From: CBDHDJ01 sp965261645
GTDB lineage: Bacteria; Pseudomonadota; Alphaproteobacteria; SHVV01
Length of the DNA stretch: 64,000 nt
Reading direction: 5' to 3'
Assembly (NCBI GenBank): GCA_965261645.1
Contig: CBDHDJ010000004.1
Location: forward strand, 1,612,001-1,676,000
In this document: piece by piece, positions 1 through 8,883 of the stretch
Layout: every line of letters begins with the position of its first letter
How positions within the stretch are numbered: the stretch's first letter is position 1
Notes under the pieces: generated by a model
What the model saw: only the letters and a program-made list of their open reading frames with translations
Databases searched by the model: none
Told to the model about the DNA's origin: nothing
Program-made: the position numbers and the translations under genes

Positions 1-143
1 CGATGATCTTCGTCGAGCCGAACACGCGCTATGCGATCCAGGCGGGCGACAACGGCCTCGAAGTCATGGGCGGACCGTGCCCACCCGACCCCTCGCTCTA
101 CGCCCATCTTCAGAGCGGCGTGCCGAAGGACCAAGGGAGTTAA
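1..143 (+). CDS. Cupin-like protein, C-terminal end (5' truncated by window edge)
   Basis: An open frame enters from the left edge (frame 3) and ends at TAA 141-143, leaving about 46 residues. The piece FVEPNTRYAIQAGDNGL looks like the last strands of a cupin barrel and is followed by a short polar tail. The next gene begins two bases after this stop and is itself a cupin, so the two were probably co-transcribed and may be paralogues. Family assignment rests on a short fragment and on context. Confidence 0.55.
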   Translation, partial: MIFVEPNTRYAIQAGDNGLEVMGGPCPPDPSLYAHLQSGVPKDQGS

Positions 144-145
144 CG

Positions 146-529
146 ATGGCCGTTAGAGTCTTTCACCGGGACGAGCCCGATATCATGCTGCCGATCATCT
201 CGAAGGACGCGCGCCTCGTGGTGTGGCCCGGCGTCGGCGCCGAGACCGCCAACATGAACTACGTCATCCTGGAGCCAGGCGAAGCCAACACGCCGCACGT
301 CCACGCCGAATCGGAGGATTCCGTCTTCATTCTCGACGGCAAGGGTTCGGTGCAGGACTTCGATAACGATCGGCGCCTCGAGTTCGAGGCAGGCAAAGTC
401 GTTCACGTGCCGGTGGGTCTGCGCCATGCCATCGCCGCCGATCGCGGCGTCCGGGTGGTCAGCGCCGGCGGTCCATCACCCGCCGACAAGGGCCTGTTGC
501 GGGCGGTGGGAGCGCTCAAGGACGAATGA
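146..529 (+). CDS. Small single-domain cupin protein
   Basis: 127 residues. ATG 146 is chosen because GGGAG lies just upstream and the cupin fold starts right after it; an in-frame ATG at 77 would overlap the previous gene. Both cupin motifs are visible: PHVHAESEDSVFILDGKG (motif 1, metal histidines near residues 51-53) and VVHVPVGLRHAI (motif 2, one histidine). The family includes metal-binding dioxygenases, isomerases and sensors of small acids. The substrate is unknown. The neighbours, a cupin fragment upstream and a cyclase-family hydrolase 67 bp downstream, suggest a small catabolic operon. Confidence 0.8.
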   Translation: MAVRVFHRDEPDIMLPIISKDARLVVWPGVGAETANMNYVILEPGEANTPHVHAESEDSVFILDGKGSVQDFDNDRRLEFEAGKVVHVPVGLRHAIAADRGVRVVSAGGPSPADKGLLRAVGALKDE

Positions 530-596
530 CGGTCCGACGCGATCACGCGAGCGGCTGACCGGCGCAAGACCATGCCGATCTCGAGGGACTAAACCC

Positions 597-1415
597 ATGA
601 AGATGGTCGATCTGTCACACACGATGAGCATTCACACGCCGGGCTGGGTCGGCTATGCGTCCAACAAGATGTACCACACGCAGAACATGCAATCGGTCAG
701 CATCGTTGCGCAGCGCATCGAGACCGCCATGCATGTCGGGACCCACATCGACGGCGCGATGCACGCCGCCGACGTCAAGGGCGACATGGCCTCCTATTCC
801 CTCGATTTCCTGGTCAACAAGGGCGCTATCATCGACATTTCCGACAAGGTCGACGACTGGGATGTCATCACCCCCGCAATGATGGAAGACGCGCCCGTCG
901 ACATCGAAGAGGGCGACATCCTGATCATCCACACCGGCTTTCACCGCTATTACCAGGGCCAGCCGCAGCAGGATCTGGTGCGCTATTTCTGCATGCACCC
1001 GGGCGGCAAGATGGAGCTATTGGAGTGGATGTTCGACAAGAAGATCAAGTGGTTCGGTATCGATGTCGGCTCCGGCGATCACCCGATGAACACGACGATC
1101 CGCTTCATGCGCCGCGATTTGCGCGAGCAGTTCGAGAAAAAGGTGGGCATGGATGCCAACGAGTTCTTCCCGCATTACGAATACGCCCACAAGCCGTCCG
1201 GCCGGATCGTCAAGAACAACATCTTTCCCTTCCACAACCTCGCCTTTCAGGAGGGCCTGATCCACGCCGAAAACATCGGCGGCGACATCGAGAAGGTGCT
1301 GAACACGCGTGCCATCATCGGCGCGTTCCCGTGGAAATATGACGGCCTGGAATCCTGCCCCTGCCGCATCATCGCGTTTTACGATATCGGCAACGAGGAC
1401 ATCACTGTCGGCTAA
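597..1415 (+). CDS. Cyclase family protein (kynurenine formamidase-like metal hydrolase)
   Basis: 272 residues from ATG 597. The diagnostic metal-binding signature is near residue 48 as HVGTHIDGAMHA, matching HxGTHxDxPxH except that Ala replaces the usual Pro. The opening MKMVDLSHTMSIHTPGW is typical of the family (Asp-Leu-Ser-His start). Members hydrolyse or cyclise amides and lactones such as N-formylkynurenine. The exact substrate cannot be read from sequence. The stop codon TAA (1413-1415) touches the end of an IS1182 element, so anything originally downstream has been separated from it. Confidence 0.8.
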   Translation: MKMVDLSHTMSIHTPGWVGYASNKMYHTQNMQSVSIVAQRIETAMHVGTHIDGAMHAADVKGDMASYSLDFLVNKGAIIDISDKVDDWDVITPAMMEDAPVDIEEGDILIIHTGFHRYYQGQPQQDLVRYFCMHPGGKMELLEWMFDKKIKWFGIDVGSGDHPMNTTIRFMRRDLREQFEKKVGMDANEFFPHYEYAHKPSGRIVKNNIFPFHNLAFQEGLIHAENIGGDIEKVLNTRAIIGAFPWKYDGLESCPCRIIAFYDIGNEDITVG

Positions 1416-2859
1416 CAGCCCGTTGATTAAGTGGCTTTTTCCGGCTCTCACTCCCAGATGAGGAATGCGGCGGCGAAAGCCGTCTGGCCGCTTTGCGAGC
1501 CCCCCCGTGCCACCAGCATGGCCCCGGTGGGCGTGAGCAGAACGAAAATACCGCCATATCCGCCCGCCACGGCCTCCCGCGGGGTGCCGGCGCCGATGAG
1601 CTGGCGCATCAGTAACGATAGATTGTGGCCGGCGACGTGGAGCAGGTATCGCTTGTGCACATTCTCTCGCCCGCGCAGCCAGGTTCGTCGCATGCCGCCA
1701 CGATCGAGGTTGTGGGCAAAGCAGCGCTCGACGATCTCGGCGCGCAGCTTGAAGGCCTCGCGGGCGACCCCGGACTTGAGCCGCGCACGGTTATTGGTGA
1801 CCGCGCGCCGCGCCGCCTCATCACCGTGCCAGCGCGAAAAGCCGGTCTGCTTGGGCGCCGCGATCCTGGTCTTCCAGGGACTGTCGTTCAGAGCCCTCAA
1901 GACCGCCCGTGAGTGATAACCTTTGTCGGCGACGCATTCGGCCGGGTCCTCCGATGTCGGTGCCGCATCCACCGCCTCGAGGTTTGCCTCGGCCTTCGCC
2001 AGGGTCTTGGAAAGCGTCGTGGTGTCGCCCTCATCGGCCGGGTGCAGCTCGGCCGCCACCACCGCGCCGGTGTCCAGATCCACCGCGTGCTCGGGCTTGT
2101 AGGCCAGATGCGTCGTGCCGTCCTTCATCTTGGTGATCTTGGCCTCGGGGTCGCTCTTCGAAACCCAATCCGTGTTGGAAAGCTTCTTGCCCTTGCGCTT
2201 CCGGTCCAGACGCGCCAGGTCCTCGGCCGTGGGTGTCTCGACGCCGCTTTCCCGGGCCAGGCGCTCCAGCATCTCCCGGTAGCCTTCGCCGTTGTCGCGC
2301 CGCACGATGTTCCGCAGCGCCGCGTTGGCCTCCATGGTCGAGGCATCGACGCCGATGCGCTCGCCCTTGATCAGCCCCGCCTCGGCGATCAGCACCAGAA
2401 CCCAGTCGAAGACCGCCGCGTGGACTTCATGGGGCAGGCGCGTGCGGCTCCGTGACAGCCAGGAATGGTCCGGTACCCGATCACGGCTCCCCAGTCGCAG
2501 GAACGCCCGCAGCGAAAGCGAGTCCGAGCAGCGCCACTCCAGACCGCGCTCGCTGTCGATGCCCTCAAAGTAGCCCACCAGGTGCATCCGGAAATAGCGC
2601 CCGGGCGGCACCGAGGGCGCGCCCATCCGGACCGCGTAATAAGGCCGGCAGCTCGCCTCGGCAAAGGCGTCGAAGCCGCCCTCGATCAGCACCGACTGCA
2701 AGCGGTCATAAAACACATGACCCGGAGAGCGCGGCATCTCCGACCAGCTCACCATCAGGTCCCCCTGACCATCCTTCTGCCGTCCCATCGCCATCGGTAA
2801 ATCCCCCTGCAAATCAGGGAACCAGAGAATCAGACGGCGCCGACTTAATCAACGGGCTG
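1416..2859 (-). mobile_element. IS1182-type insertion sequence, copy A (1444 bp)
   Basis: Terminal inverted repeats cagcccgttgattaagt (1416-1432) and its exact complement (2843-2859) bound one transposase gene on the minus strand. Length and ends match the copies at 3025 and 25492 exactly. The left flank is CTAA and the right flank TTAC, so there is no matching target duplication; one side was probably changed by recombination after insertion. Confidence 0.9.
1448..2794 (-). CDS. IS1182-type transposase, copy A
   Basis: 448 residues from ATG 2794, which has a GGGGG ribosome site about 9 nt upstream; an in-frame TTG lies six codons earlier. An N-terminal DUF772-like region (FRMHLVGYFEGIDSERGLEW) precedes a DDE nuclease core with IGVDASTMEANAALR, HAVDLDTGAVVAAELH, the block ADKGYHSRAVL, and a C-terminal RCFAHNLDRGGMRRTWLRG segment. 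The protein appears intact. It differs from copies B and C by a few substitutions only (for example Val rather than Ala in YYAVRMG). Confidence 0.88.
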   Translation of the reverse strand: MAMGRQKDGQGDLMVSWSEMPRSPGHVFYDRLQSVLIEGGFDAFAEASCRPYYAVRMGAPSVPPGRYFRMHLVGYFEGIDSERGLEWRCSDSLSLRAFLRLGSRDRVPDHSWLSRSRTRLPHEVHAAVFDWVLVLIAEAGLIKGERIGVDASTMEANAALRNIVRRDNGEGYREMLERLARESGVETPTAEDLARLDRKRKGKKLSNTDWVSKSDPEAKITKMKDGTTHLAYKPEHAVDLDTGAVVAAELHPADEGDTTTLSKTLAKAEANLEAVDAAPTSEDPAECVADKGYHSRAVLRALNDSPWKTRIAAPKQTGFSRWHGDEAARRAVTNNRARLKSGVAREAFKLRAEIVERCFAHNLDRGGMRRTWLRGRENVHKRYLLHVAGHNLSLLMRQLIGAGTPREAVAGGYGGIFVLLTPTGAMLVARGGSQSGQTAFAAAFLIWE

Positions 2860-3024
2860 TTACACCACTCCGCGGGACACGATCTCCGTTGCGCTGCCTC
2901 GCGGGAGTGGGCGCTGTCATCTTGTCGCGCCGTGACCGGGGGTAGATCTATGGGCCAGATGCCCCTCGGATGCTCAAGGGGGCGAATCTACCCCTGCGTG
3001 CGGACGAGCGAACGGTTCCGCTAA
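2860..3024. other. 165-bp spacer between two IS1182 copies, with an IS256-end-like segment
   Basis: No convincing gene. The segment starting at 2861 (tacaccactccgcgggacac) resembles the IS256-type end at 22481 (tacaccacgtcctgggacac), and similarity continues to gctgcctc, so it looks like an older insertion-sequence remnant. The last four bases, CTAA 3021-3024, are the left target duplication of the next element. Confidence 0.5.
3021..3024 (+). repeat. 4-bp target-site duplication CTAA (left) of IS1182 copy B
   Basis: CTAA at 3021-3024 directly precedes the left inverted repeat and recurs at 4469-4472 directly after the right one. This shows a clean insertion with 4-bp duplication. Confidence 0.85.
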
Positions 3025-4468
3025 CAGCCCGTTGATTAAGTGGCTTTTTCCGGCTCTCACTCCCAGATGAGGAATGCGGCGGCGAAAGCCGTCTGGCCGC
3101 TTTGCGAGCCCCCCCGTGCCACCAGCATGGCCCCGGTGGGCGTGAGCAGAACGAAAATACCGCCATATCCGCCCGCCACGGCCTCCCGCGGGGTGCCGGC
3201 GCCGATGAGCTGGCGCATCAGTAACGATAGATTGTGGCCGGCGACGTGGAGCAGGTATCGCTTGTGCACATTCTCTCGCCCGCGCAGCCAGGTTCGTCGC
3301 ATTCCGCCACGATCGAGGTTGTGGGCAAAGCAGCGCTCGACGATCTCGGCGCGCAGCTTGAAGGCCTCGCGGGCGACCCCGGACTTGAGCCGCGCACGGT
3401 TATTGGTGACCGCGCGCCGCGCCGCCTCATCACCGTGCCAGCGCGAAAAGCCGGTCTGCTTGGGCGCCGCGATCCGGGTCTTCCAGGGACTGTCGTTCAG
3501 AGCCCTCAAGACCGCCCGTGAGTGATAACCTTTGTCGGCGACGCATTCGGCCGGGTCCTCCGATGTCGGTGCCGCATCCACCGCCTCGAGGTTTGCCTCG
3601 GCCTTCGCCAGGGTCTTGGAAAGCGTCGTGGTGTCGCCCTCATCGGCCGGGTGCAGCTCGGCCGCCACCACCGCGCCGGTGTCCAGATCCACCGCGTGCT
3701 CGGGCTTGTAGGCCAGATGCGTCGTGCCGTCCTTCATCTTGGTGATCTTGGCCTCGGGGTCGCTCTTCGAAACCCAATCCGTGTTGGAAAGCTTCTTGCC
3801 CTTGCGCTTCCGGTCCAGACGCGCCAGGTCCTCGGCCGTGGGTGTCTCGACCCCGCTTTCCCGGGCCAGGCGCTCCAGCATCTCCCGGTAGCCTTCGCCG
3901 TTGTCGCGCCGCACGATGTTCCGCAGCGCCGCGTTGGCCTCCATGGTCGAGGCATCGACGCCGATGCGCTCGCCCTTGATCAGCCCCGCCTCGGCGATCA
4001 GCACCAGAACCCAGTCGAAGACCGCCGCGTGGACTTCATGGGGCAGGCGCGTGCGGCTCCGTGACAGCCAGGAATGGTCCGGTACCCGATCACGGCTCCC
4101 CAGTCGCAGGAACGCCCGCAGCGAAAGCGAGTCCGAGCAGCGCCACTCCAGACCGCGCTCGCTGTCGATGCCCTCAAAGTAGCCCACCAGGTGCATCCGG
4201 AAATAGCGCCCGGGCGGCACCGAGGGCGCGCCCATCCGGGCCGCGTAATAAGGCCGGCAGCTCGCCTCGGCAAAGGCGTCGAAGCCGCCCTCGATCAGCA
4301 CCGACTGCAAGCGGTCATAAAACACATGACCCGGAGAGCGCGGCATCTCCGACCAGCTCACCATCAGGTCCCCCTGACCATCCTTCTGCCGTCCCATCGC
4401 CATCGGCAAATCCCCCTGCAAATCAGGGAACCAGAGAATCAGACGGCGCCGACTTAATCAACGGGCTG
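3025..4468 (-). mobile_element. IS1182-type insertion sequence, copy B (1444 bp)
   Basis: Same 17-bp terminal repeats as copy A (3025-3041 and 4452-4468), same length and same orientation, only 165 bp away. It is flanked by CTAA on both sides, the only copy in the window with a perfect duplication, so it is the best guide to the element's true ends and target preference. Confidence 0.93.
3057..4403 (-). CDS. IS1182-type transposase, copy B
   Basis: 448 residues from ATG 4403, with the same domain order and motifs as copy A and no frameshift. One visible difference is Ala in YYAARMG where copies A and C have Val. Near-identity over the full length indicates recent transposition, so the family is probably still active in this genome. 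Confidence 0.88.
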   Translation of the reverse strand: MAMGRQKDGQGDLMVSWSEMPRSPGHVFYDRLQSVLIEGGFDAFAEASCRPYYAARMGAPSVPPGRYFRMHLVGYFEGIDSERGLEWRCSDSLSLRAFLRLGSRDRVPDHSWLSRSRTRLPHEVHAAVFDWVLVLIAEAGLIKGERIGVDASTMEANAALRNIVRRDNGEGYREMLERLARESGVETPTAEDLARLDRKRKGKKLSNTDWVSKSDPEAKITKMKDGTTHLAYKPEHAVDLDTGAVVAAELHPADEGDTTTLSKTLAKAEANLEAVDAAPTSEDPAECVADKGYHSRAVLRALNDSPWKTRIAAPKQTGFSRWHGDEAARRAVTNNRARLKSGVAREAFKLRAEIVERCFAHNLDRGGMRRTWLRGRENVHKRYLLHVAGHNLSLLMRQLIGAGTPREAVAGGYGGIFVLLTPTGAMLVARGGSQSGQTAFAAAFLIWE

Positions 4469-4472
4469 CTAA
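4469..4472 (+). repeat. 4-bp target-site duplication CTAA (right) of IS1182 copy B
   Basis: Matches CTAA 3021-3024 on the other side of the element. Confidence 0.85.
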
Positions 4473-4813
4473 GGTCCGCTAATGGTTAGTTCCTATCTTC
4501 AGAGTGGACAGCGGACTGCGACCGCTTTCGGGTGAATATCAGACGATTAGAGAGATAACGTCCGCTCGACCTCACGGAGCGGACCAAATTCTGGGCCGGT
4601 CTCTAAGTCTGCTCCTGACCCCTAGCAGACTCCGTGATGCATGAAACGTAGGTTGAATTTAATGGCTCAACTCCTATCCGCCGAAATTTGATTGCGCAGT
4701 CAGCTGGCGTCTTTAATAGTTTCCGCATACCCACGACCTTGATCTTCAGCTAATAGTGATGGCCTCGGGGTTGCGTTCCCGTCTAAGCCAATTTGACACG
4801 AGCATTGGTCGAT
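4473..4813. other. Intergenic region upstream of the ATP-grasp cassette
   Basis: No gene recognised. It contains gcgaccgctttcgggt with cagacgat nearby, a pair of words also found near 12045 (acgaccgctttctggt, cagacaat), so a short dispersed intergenic repeat may be present. The promoter of the downstream cassette should lie here, but no clear -35/-10 pair stands out. Confidence 0.4.
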
Positions 4814-6280
4814 ATGTCGCGTCCCAAGCAGGTCCACGAGGTCCAAGAGGGTGCCCTGGCGCACTATGACCGTGCGGGCTTTTACTGCGAGATGGTGGGC
4901 GATGGTAGTGCGCCGCTCGCGCATACTGCCTTTCTCCGCAAGGCTTTGGCAGGAATGGACAGGGCTGCGCTCCAAGCCCGCGCTAGGGATGCCGAGCGCG
5001 AGCTCTATAACCTCGGCATCACGTTCACCGTCTATAGTGAGAAGGATTCAATCGACCGTATTCTGCCATTTGATGTGATACCGCGCGTCCTATTGTCCGA
5101 GGATTGGGCGGTCATCGAGGCGGGCGTCCGGCAGCGTGTCACCGCTCTCAACTTGCTTCTTCACGACGTCTACCACGAACAGAAGATCCTCAAGGATGAC
5201 ATGGTGCCCGCGGATCTGATCCTCGGCAACGAGCAGTTCCGCCCCGAGGTCATGGGGCTGACGCCACGGCACGGCACCTACGTCCACATTTGCGGCATCG
5301 ATATCGTGCGTGACGAGACCGGACGATTTTTCGTCCTCGAGGACAATGGGTGTACGCCCTCGGGTGTCTCCTACGTGATCGAGAATCGCCAAATGATGCG
5401 GCGCGCCTTTCCCGATCTCATGGCGGGCGTGTCGATACGGCGGGTGAGCGATTACGGCATTCGGCTGCAGCAGGCCCTCACCGAGATTGCGCCACCCGAG
5501 ATCCTCGATCCGCAAGTTGTCCTGTTGTCACCCGGGGTCCACAATTCGGCTTATTTCGAGCATGTGTTCCTGGCTCGCGAGATGGGCGTGCCCCTGGTCG
5601 AAGGCCAGGATCTCGTGGTCGAAAACGACATCGTTCGCATGAAGACGACAGCCGGCCTCAAGCGCGTCGATGTCATCTACCGGCGTATGAACGACGACTT
5701 TCTCGATCCGGAAGCGCTACGGCCTGACAGTCTGATCGGCGTGCCCGGACTCCTGCGCGCGTTTCGCAAGGGCACGCTCGCGCTTGCCAATGCCATCGGG
5801 AATGGCGTCGCCGACGACAAAGCGACCTACGCCTACATGCCGCGCATCATCAAATACTATCTCGACGAAGAGCCAATCTTGCCCAATGTCGAGACCAACA
5901 TCTGCCGCGAACAGCACGCTCTGTCCTACACTCTCGATCATCTCGAAGAGCTCGTCGTCAAGCCGGTAGGCGAATCCGGCGGCTATGGACTCACCGTGGG
6001 GCCAACTGCAACGCGGGCGGAGCTCGAGGCGTGCCGCGCAAGGCTGATTTCCGATCCGGCAAACTTCATCAGTCAGCCGATGATCAAGCTCTCGGTCTGC
6101 CCGACATTGACCGAAGAGGGCGTCGCCGCCCGCCACGTCGATCTCCGCCCGTTCGCCGTCACCGGCCAGTCCACATTTGTGCTGCCCGGCGGGCTCACGC
6201 GCGTGGCTTTGCGCCCTGGCTCGCTCGTGGTCAACTCGTCCCAAGGGGGCGGGTCGAAGGATACCTGGGTCCTTGACTAG
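4814..6280 (+). CDS. Circularly permuted ATP-grasp protein
   Basis: 488 residues from ATG 4814; an in-frame TTG at 4793 would add seven residues, and no strong ribosome site separates the two. The protein matches the circularly permuted ATP-grasp family (formerly DUF404/DUF407): LYNLGITFTVYSEKDSIDR near the start, FFVLEDNGCTPSGVSYVIEN, VVKPVGESGGYGLTVGP (ATP-binding loop) and VDLRPFAVTG toward the end. Published family analyses link it with alpha-E and transglutaminase-like partners and propose that it ligates amino acids or peptides. Both partners follow immediately here. The product is unknown. Confidence 0.88.
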   Translation: MSRPKQVHEVQEGALAHYDRAGFYCEMVGDGSAPLAHTAFLRKALAGMDRAALQARARDAERELYNLGITFTVYSEKDSIDRILPFDVIPRVLLSEDWAVIEAGVRQRVTALNLLLHDVYHEQKILKDDMVPADLILGNEQFRPEVMGLTPRHGTYVHICGIDIVRDETGRFFVLEDNGCTPSGVSYVIENRQMMRRAFPDLMAGVSIRRVSDYGIRLQQALTEIAPPEILDPQVVLLSPGVHNSAYFEHVFLAREMGVPLVEGQDLVVENDIVRMKTTAGLKRVDVIYRRMNDDFLDPEALRPDSLIGVPGLLRAFRKGTLALANAIGNGVADDKATYAYMPRIIKYYLDEEPILPNVETNICREQHALSYTLDHLEELVVKPVGESGGYGLTVGPTATRAELEACRARLISDPANFISQPMIKLSVCPTLTEEGVAARHVDLRPFAVTGQSTFVLPGGLTRVALRPGSLVVNSSQGGGSKDTWVLD

Positions 6281-7220
6281 TCTCCTCGCTCGATTTGCCG
6301 GCAACACCTTCTGGATGGCGCGTTATATGGAGCGGGCTGAAAATCTCGCACGCGTTCTCGACGTCAACGAAACCTTCGCGCGCGACAGCGTGGGGGCCGA
6401 GGACTGGGTGCCGATCGTGCGTATGAACGCCGACGAAGAGCGTTTCTTCGCTCACTATCCGGACGCGACCGCCGAGGCCGTCGTGTCCTTTTATGTTTAC
6501 GATCGTGACAATCCGGCGTCGATCCGCGCCGCCGTTCGCATGGCCCGCGAGAACGCGCGCGGCATTCGCCATCTCATCAGCACCGAGATGTGGGTGCATC
6601 TCAATATCTTCTATGAGCGCTTGCGGACGCTAGAGCGAGACGAATTGAGACTGTCCAACCTGCCGCGCCTGTGCGACACGATCAAGGAAAACTGCCAGGA
6701 GCATACGGGGATCACGGAGGGCACTTTCTATCGCGACCAAGCTTGGCACTTTTACAACATCGGCAAATACATCGAACGCGCCGATCAGACCTCGCGGCTC
6801 CTAGACATCAAGCATCATGTCCTGCGGGTAAGCGACGAGGACGTACAACCGTTCCTCGATGTGAGCCAATGGAACGCATTGTTGCGATCCCTGGCCGGCT
6901 ACCACGCTTTTCGCCGCGTTCATCCGCGCGGCATCAGGGCCTCGGATGTCGTCGCATTTCTCCTCGTCAATGAGGACTTTCCCCGCTCGATCGCCGCCTG
7001 CGTCAGCGGGATCGAAGATCTTTACTGGGAACTGAGCTCCGACCACGGCCTGCCCGCTGCGCCGATGGCCAACGTGGCGCTGGACGAGCTTCGCACCACT
7101 CTGAATGGCTATCCCGACGACGACGATTGGTTGCGAGACCTGCCCGATTTCGTGATTGGCTTCCAAACCAAGCTGGCCAGCTTCACGACCGCGTTGGGCC
7201 GGGCCTACTTCGGGTACTGA
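6273..7220 (+). CDS. Alpha-E domain protein (DUF403)
   Basis: 315 residues. A TTG start at 6273 overlaps the previous stop codon by eight bases and gives the family's usual opening LLARFAGNTFWMARYMERAE; the longer frame from 6177 would read through the upstream gene in another phase. The protein is almost wholly helical and Glu/Arg-rich, as the family name implies. Alpha-E proteins accompany permuted ATP-grasp enzymes, and overlapping genes suggest translational coupling and a complex. No catalytic residues are established. Confidence 0.87.
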   Translation: MTSLLARFAGNTFWMARYMERAENLARVLDVNETFARDSVGAEDWVPIVRMNADEERFFAHYPDATAEAVVSFYVYDRDNPASIRAAVRMARENARGIRHLISTEMWVHLNIFYERLRTLERDELRLSNLPRLCDTIKENCQEHTGITEGTFYRDQAWHFYNIGKYIERADQTSRLLDIKHHVLRVSDEDVQPFLDVSQWNALLRSLAGYHAFRRVHPRGIRASDVVAFLLVNEDFPRSIAACVSGIEDLYWELSSDHGLPAAPMANVALDELRTTLNGYPDDDDWLRDLPDFVIGFQTKLASFTTALGRAYFGY

Positions 7221-7237
7221 CAAGTGAGCTCGGCGCG

Positions 7238-8122
7238 ATGACGGTTCTCACCATCCGGCATGTCACCGTCTACCGCTACGCGCGGCCGGTTGAGTTCGGC
7301 GACCATCGCCTGATGTTCCGGCCGCGCGACAGCCACGATCTCAGGCTGATCGACACGGCGCTGGTGACCGCGCCCCCGGCGCAAGTCAGCTGGCAGCACG
7401 ACGTGTTCGGCAATTCCATCGCTATCGCGACATTCGCCAATCACGCTTCTGAGCTCCGCTTCGAAAGCACTTTCGTTGCGAAACACTACGTCAGCGCGGA
7501 ACCCGCATTCCCCATCGCAGACCACGCCCAGCAGATTCCGTTCAGCTATTCTGCGGAAGCAATCCCCGATCTCGGCCGCACGATCGAACGGCACTTTCCA
7601 GATCCAGACCACGCGGTCGACCGCTGGGTACGCCAGTTTCTACTGGAGAATGGCGCCACCGAGACGCATAGGCTGCTCGTCGAGCTCACGACGGCGGTCA
7701 AGCATCAATTTGCCTACGTGCCACGGGAGGAACCAGGCGTGCAAACCCCGGCGGAGACGTTGGGGCGTGGCTCCGGGAGCTGCCGGGATTTCGTCGTCTT
7801 GATGATGGAAGCCGTCCGCAGTCTCGGGCTCGCCGCACGCTTTGTCTCGGGTTATCTTTACGATCCAGCGCTCGATGGGTCGGCCAGCGAAGTCACGGGC
7901 GCCGGCTCGACCCATGCCTGGGTGCAGATTTACCTTCCCGGCGCCGGCTGGGTGGAATGCGACCCGACCAATGGAACTCTCGGCGGCGCCAACCTGATCC
8001 GTGTCGCCGTCGTGCGCGAGCCCGGCCAGGCAGTGCCGATACAGGGCACCTTCGTTGGTGGCCCGGACGATTTCATCGGTATGGATGTGGAGGTGACGGT
8101 CAACTCCATGCCGTCAACCTAG
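7238..8122 (+). CDS. Transglutaminase-like cysteine peptidase-fold protein
   Basis: 294 residues from ATG 7238, 17 bp after the alpha-E gene. An N-terminal beta domain (IRHVTVYRYARPVEFGDHRL) precedes the transglutaminase core with Cys in GSGSCRDFVVLMMEAVRSLG, His in THAWVQIYLPGAGW and Asp in ECDPTNG, so the Cys-His-Asp triad is complete. It is the third member of the ATP-grasp/alpha-E cassette; such enzymes may hydrolyse or transfer the peptide bond made by the ligase. Whether it acts as peptidase or amidotransferase is unknown. Confidence 0.88.
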   Translation: MTVLTIRHVTVYRYARPVEFGDHRLMFRPRDSHDLRLIDTALVTAPPAQVSWQHDVFGNSIAIATFANHASELRFESTFVAKHYVSAEPAFPIADHAQQIPFSYSAEAIPDLGRTIERHFPDPDHAVDRWVRQFLLENGATETHRLLVELTTAVKHQFAYVPREEPGVQTPAETLGRGSGSCRDFVVLMMEAVRSLGLAARFVSGYLYDPALDGSASEVTGAGSTHAWVQIYLPGAGWVECDPTNGTLGGANLIRVAVVREPGQAVPIQGTFVGGPDDFIGMDVEVTVNSMPST

Positions 8123-8503
8123 TGGGTAAGGGACGTCGCCATGGATCAGACCCGGCCGTCGGCTGAACAGATCGCGCGATCCGTGGGCCCAGGCCCGCCC
8201 AAGGCCACAACGAGCGCAGTTCCCTGATATTGAACGAGAGCTTGTTACTATCGAGGTACTCTGAATTACGCGCCACTGAAGCCGGCGAAAACGTACCCGA
8301 GGATTGATCCTAGGCAGCGCCGCGTTCGAATCAATTAGCTTGTATTCGCAGCTGCCTGCGCCCATATATGCATCCATCAGCCTGACGACTCGCTGGCGTT
8401 CCCGGTCCGCCAAGGCAGACCGGCCAAAAGTACTCGCCATTCGTTTGATTGATGCCCAGGCGCCGCTGTGGCGCCCGGGCAACTCTTGTTGCAAGGAACT
8501 TTC
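8123..8503. other. Intergenic region and presumed long leader of the cold-shock gene
   Basis: No supported gene. A 28-codon frame from 8140 has no recognisable content. The stretch immediately before cspA is where a structured cold-shock 5' leader would be expected, but no specific cold-box element was identified. Confidence 0.35.
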
Positions 8504-8713
8504 ATGCAAAAAGGTACTGTAAAGTGGTTCAACCCAGCTAAGGGTTTCGGATTCATCGAGCCGGAAGACGGCTCAAAAGATGCGTTCCTTCACATCTCGG
8601 CTGTCGAGCGCGCCGGACTGAGTTCGCTTGACGAAGGTCAGAAGGTCTCCTACGAGCTTCAGCCGGGTCGGGACGGCAAGTCTTCCGCCGAGAACCTGTC
8701 AATCATCGAATAA
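8504..8713 (+). CDS. Cold-shock protein (CspA family)
   Basis: 69 residues from ATG 8504, preceded by AAGGA. It is a single OB-fold: GTVKWFNPAKGFGFIEPEDG carries the RNP1 motif (KGFGFI) and DAFLHISAVERAG the RNP2 motif. These proteins bind single-stranded RNA or DNA and melt RNA structures. The gene sits between two transglutaminase-like genes but has its own terminator-like hairpin, so it is probably an independent unit. Confidence 0.93.
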   Translation: MQKGTVKWFNPAKGFGFIEPEDGSKDAFLHISAVERAGLSSLDEGQKVSYELQPGRDGKSSAENLSIIE

Positions 8714-8724
8714 CCAAGCGGGAC

Positions 8725-8752
8725 ACCGCCTTCAACGAGAGTTGGAGGCGGT
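8725..8752 (+). terminator. Strong hairpin after the cold-shock gene
   Basis: A 12-bp stem (accgccttcaac with gttggaggcggt, one G-T wobble) closes a GAGA tetraloop 11 nt after the stop codon. No run of T follows, so it is either a stabilising 3' end or a terminator that needs another factor. Confidence 0.55.
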
Positions 8753-8883
8753 ACCCACGTGGTCGGCGACCTTAGCGGCCCGGCGAGCGAGCGGGCTCAC
8801 CTGCGCTTGCGGATCGAATTTCCGTGCGTGACGCTGCCTACCGACGCGATGCTAAGCATGGTCCCGTAGCAACGGAGAACGAG

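Noticed and set aside
6177..6272. Upstream ATG for the alpha-E gene
   Set aside because: Reads through the ATP-grasp gene in another frame; the TTG at 6273 gives the conserved N-terminus.
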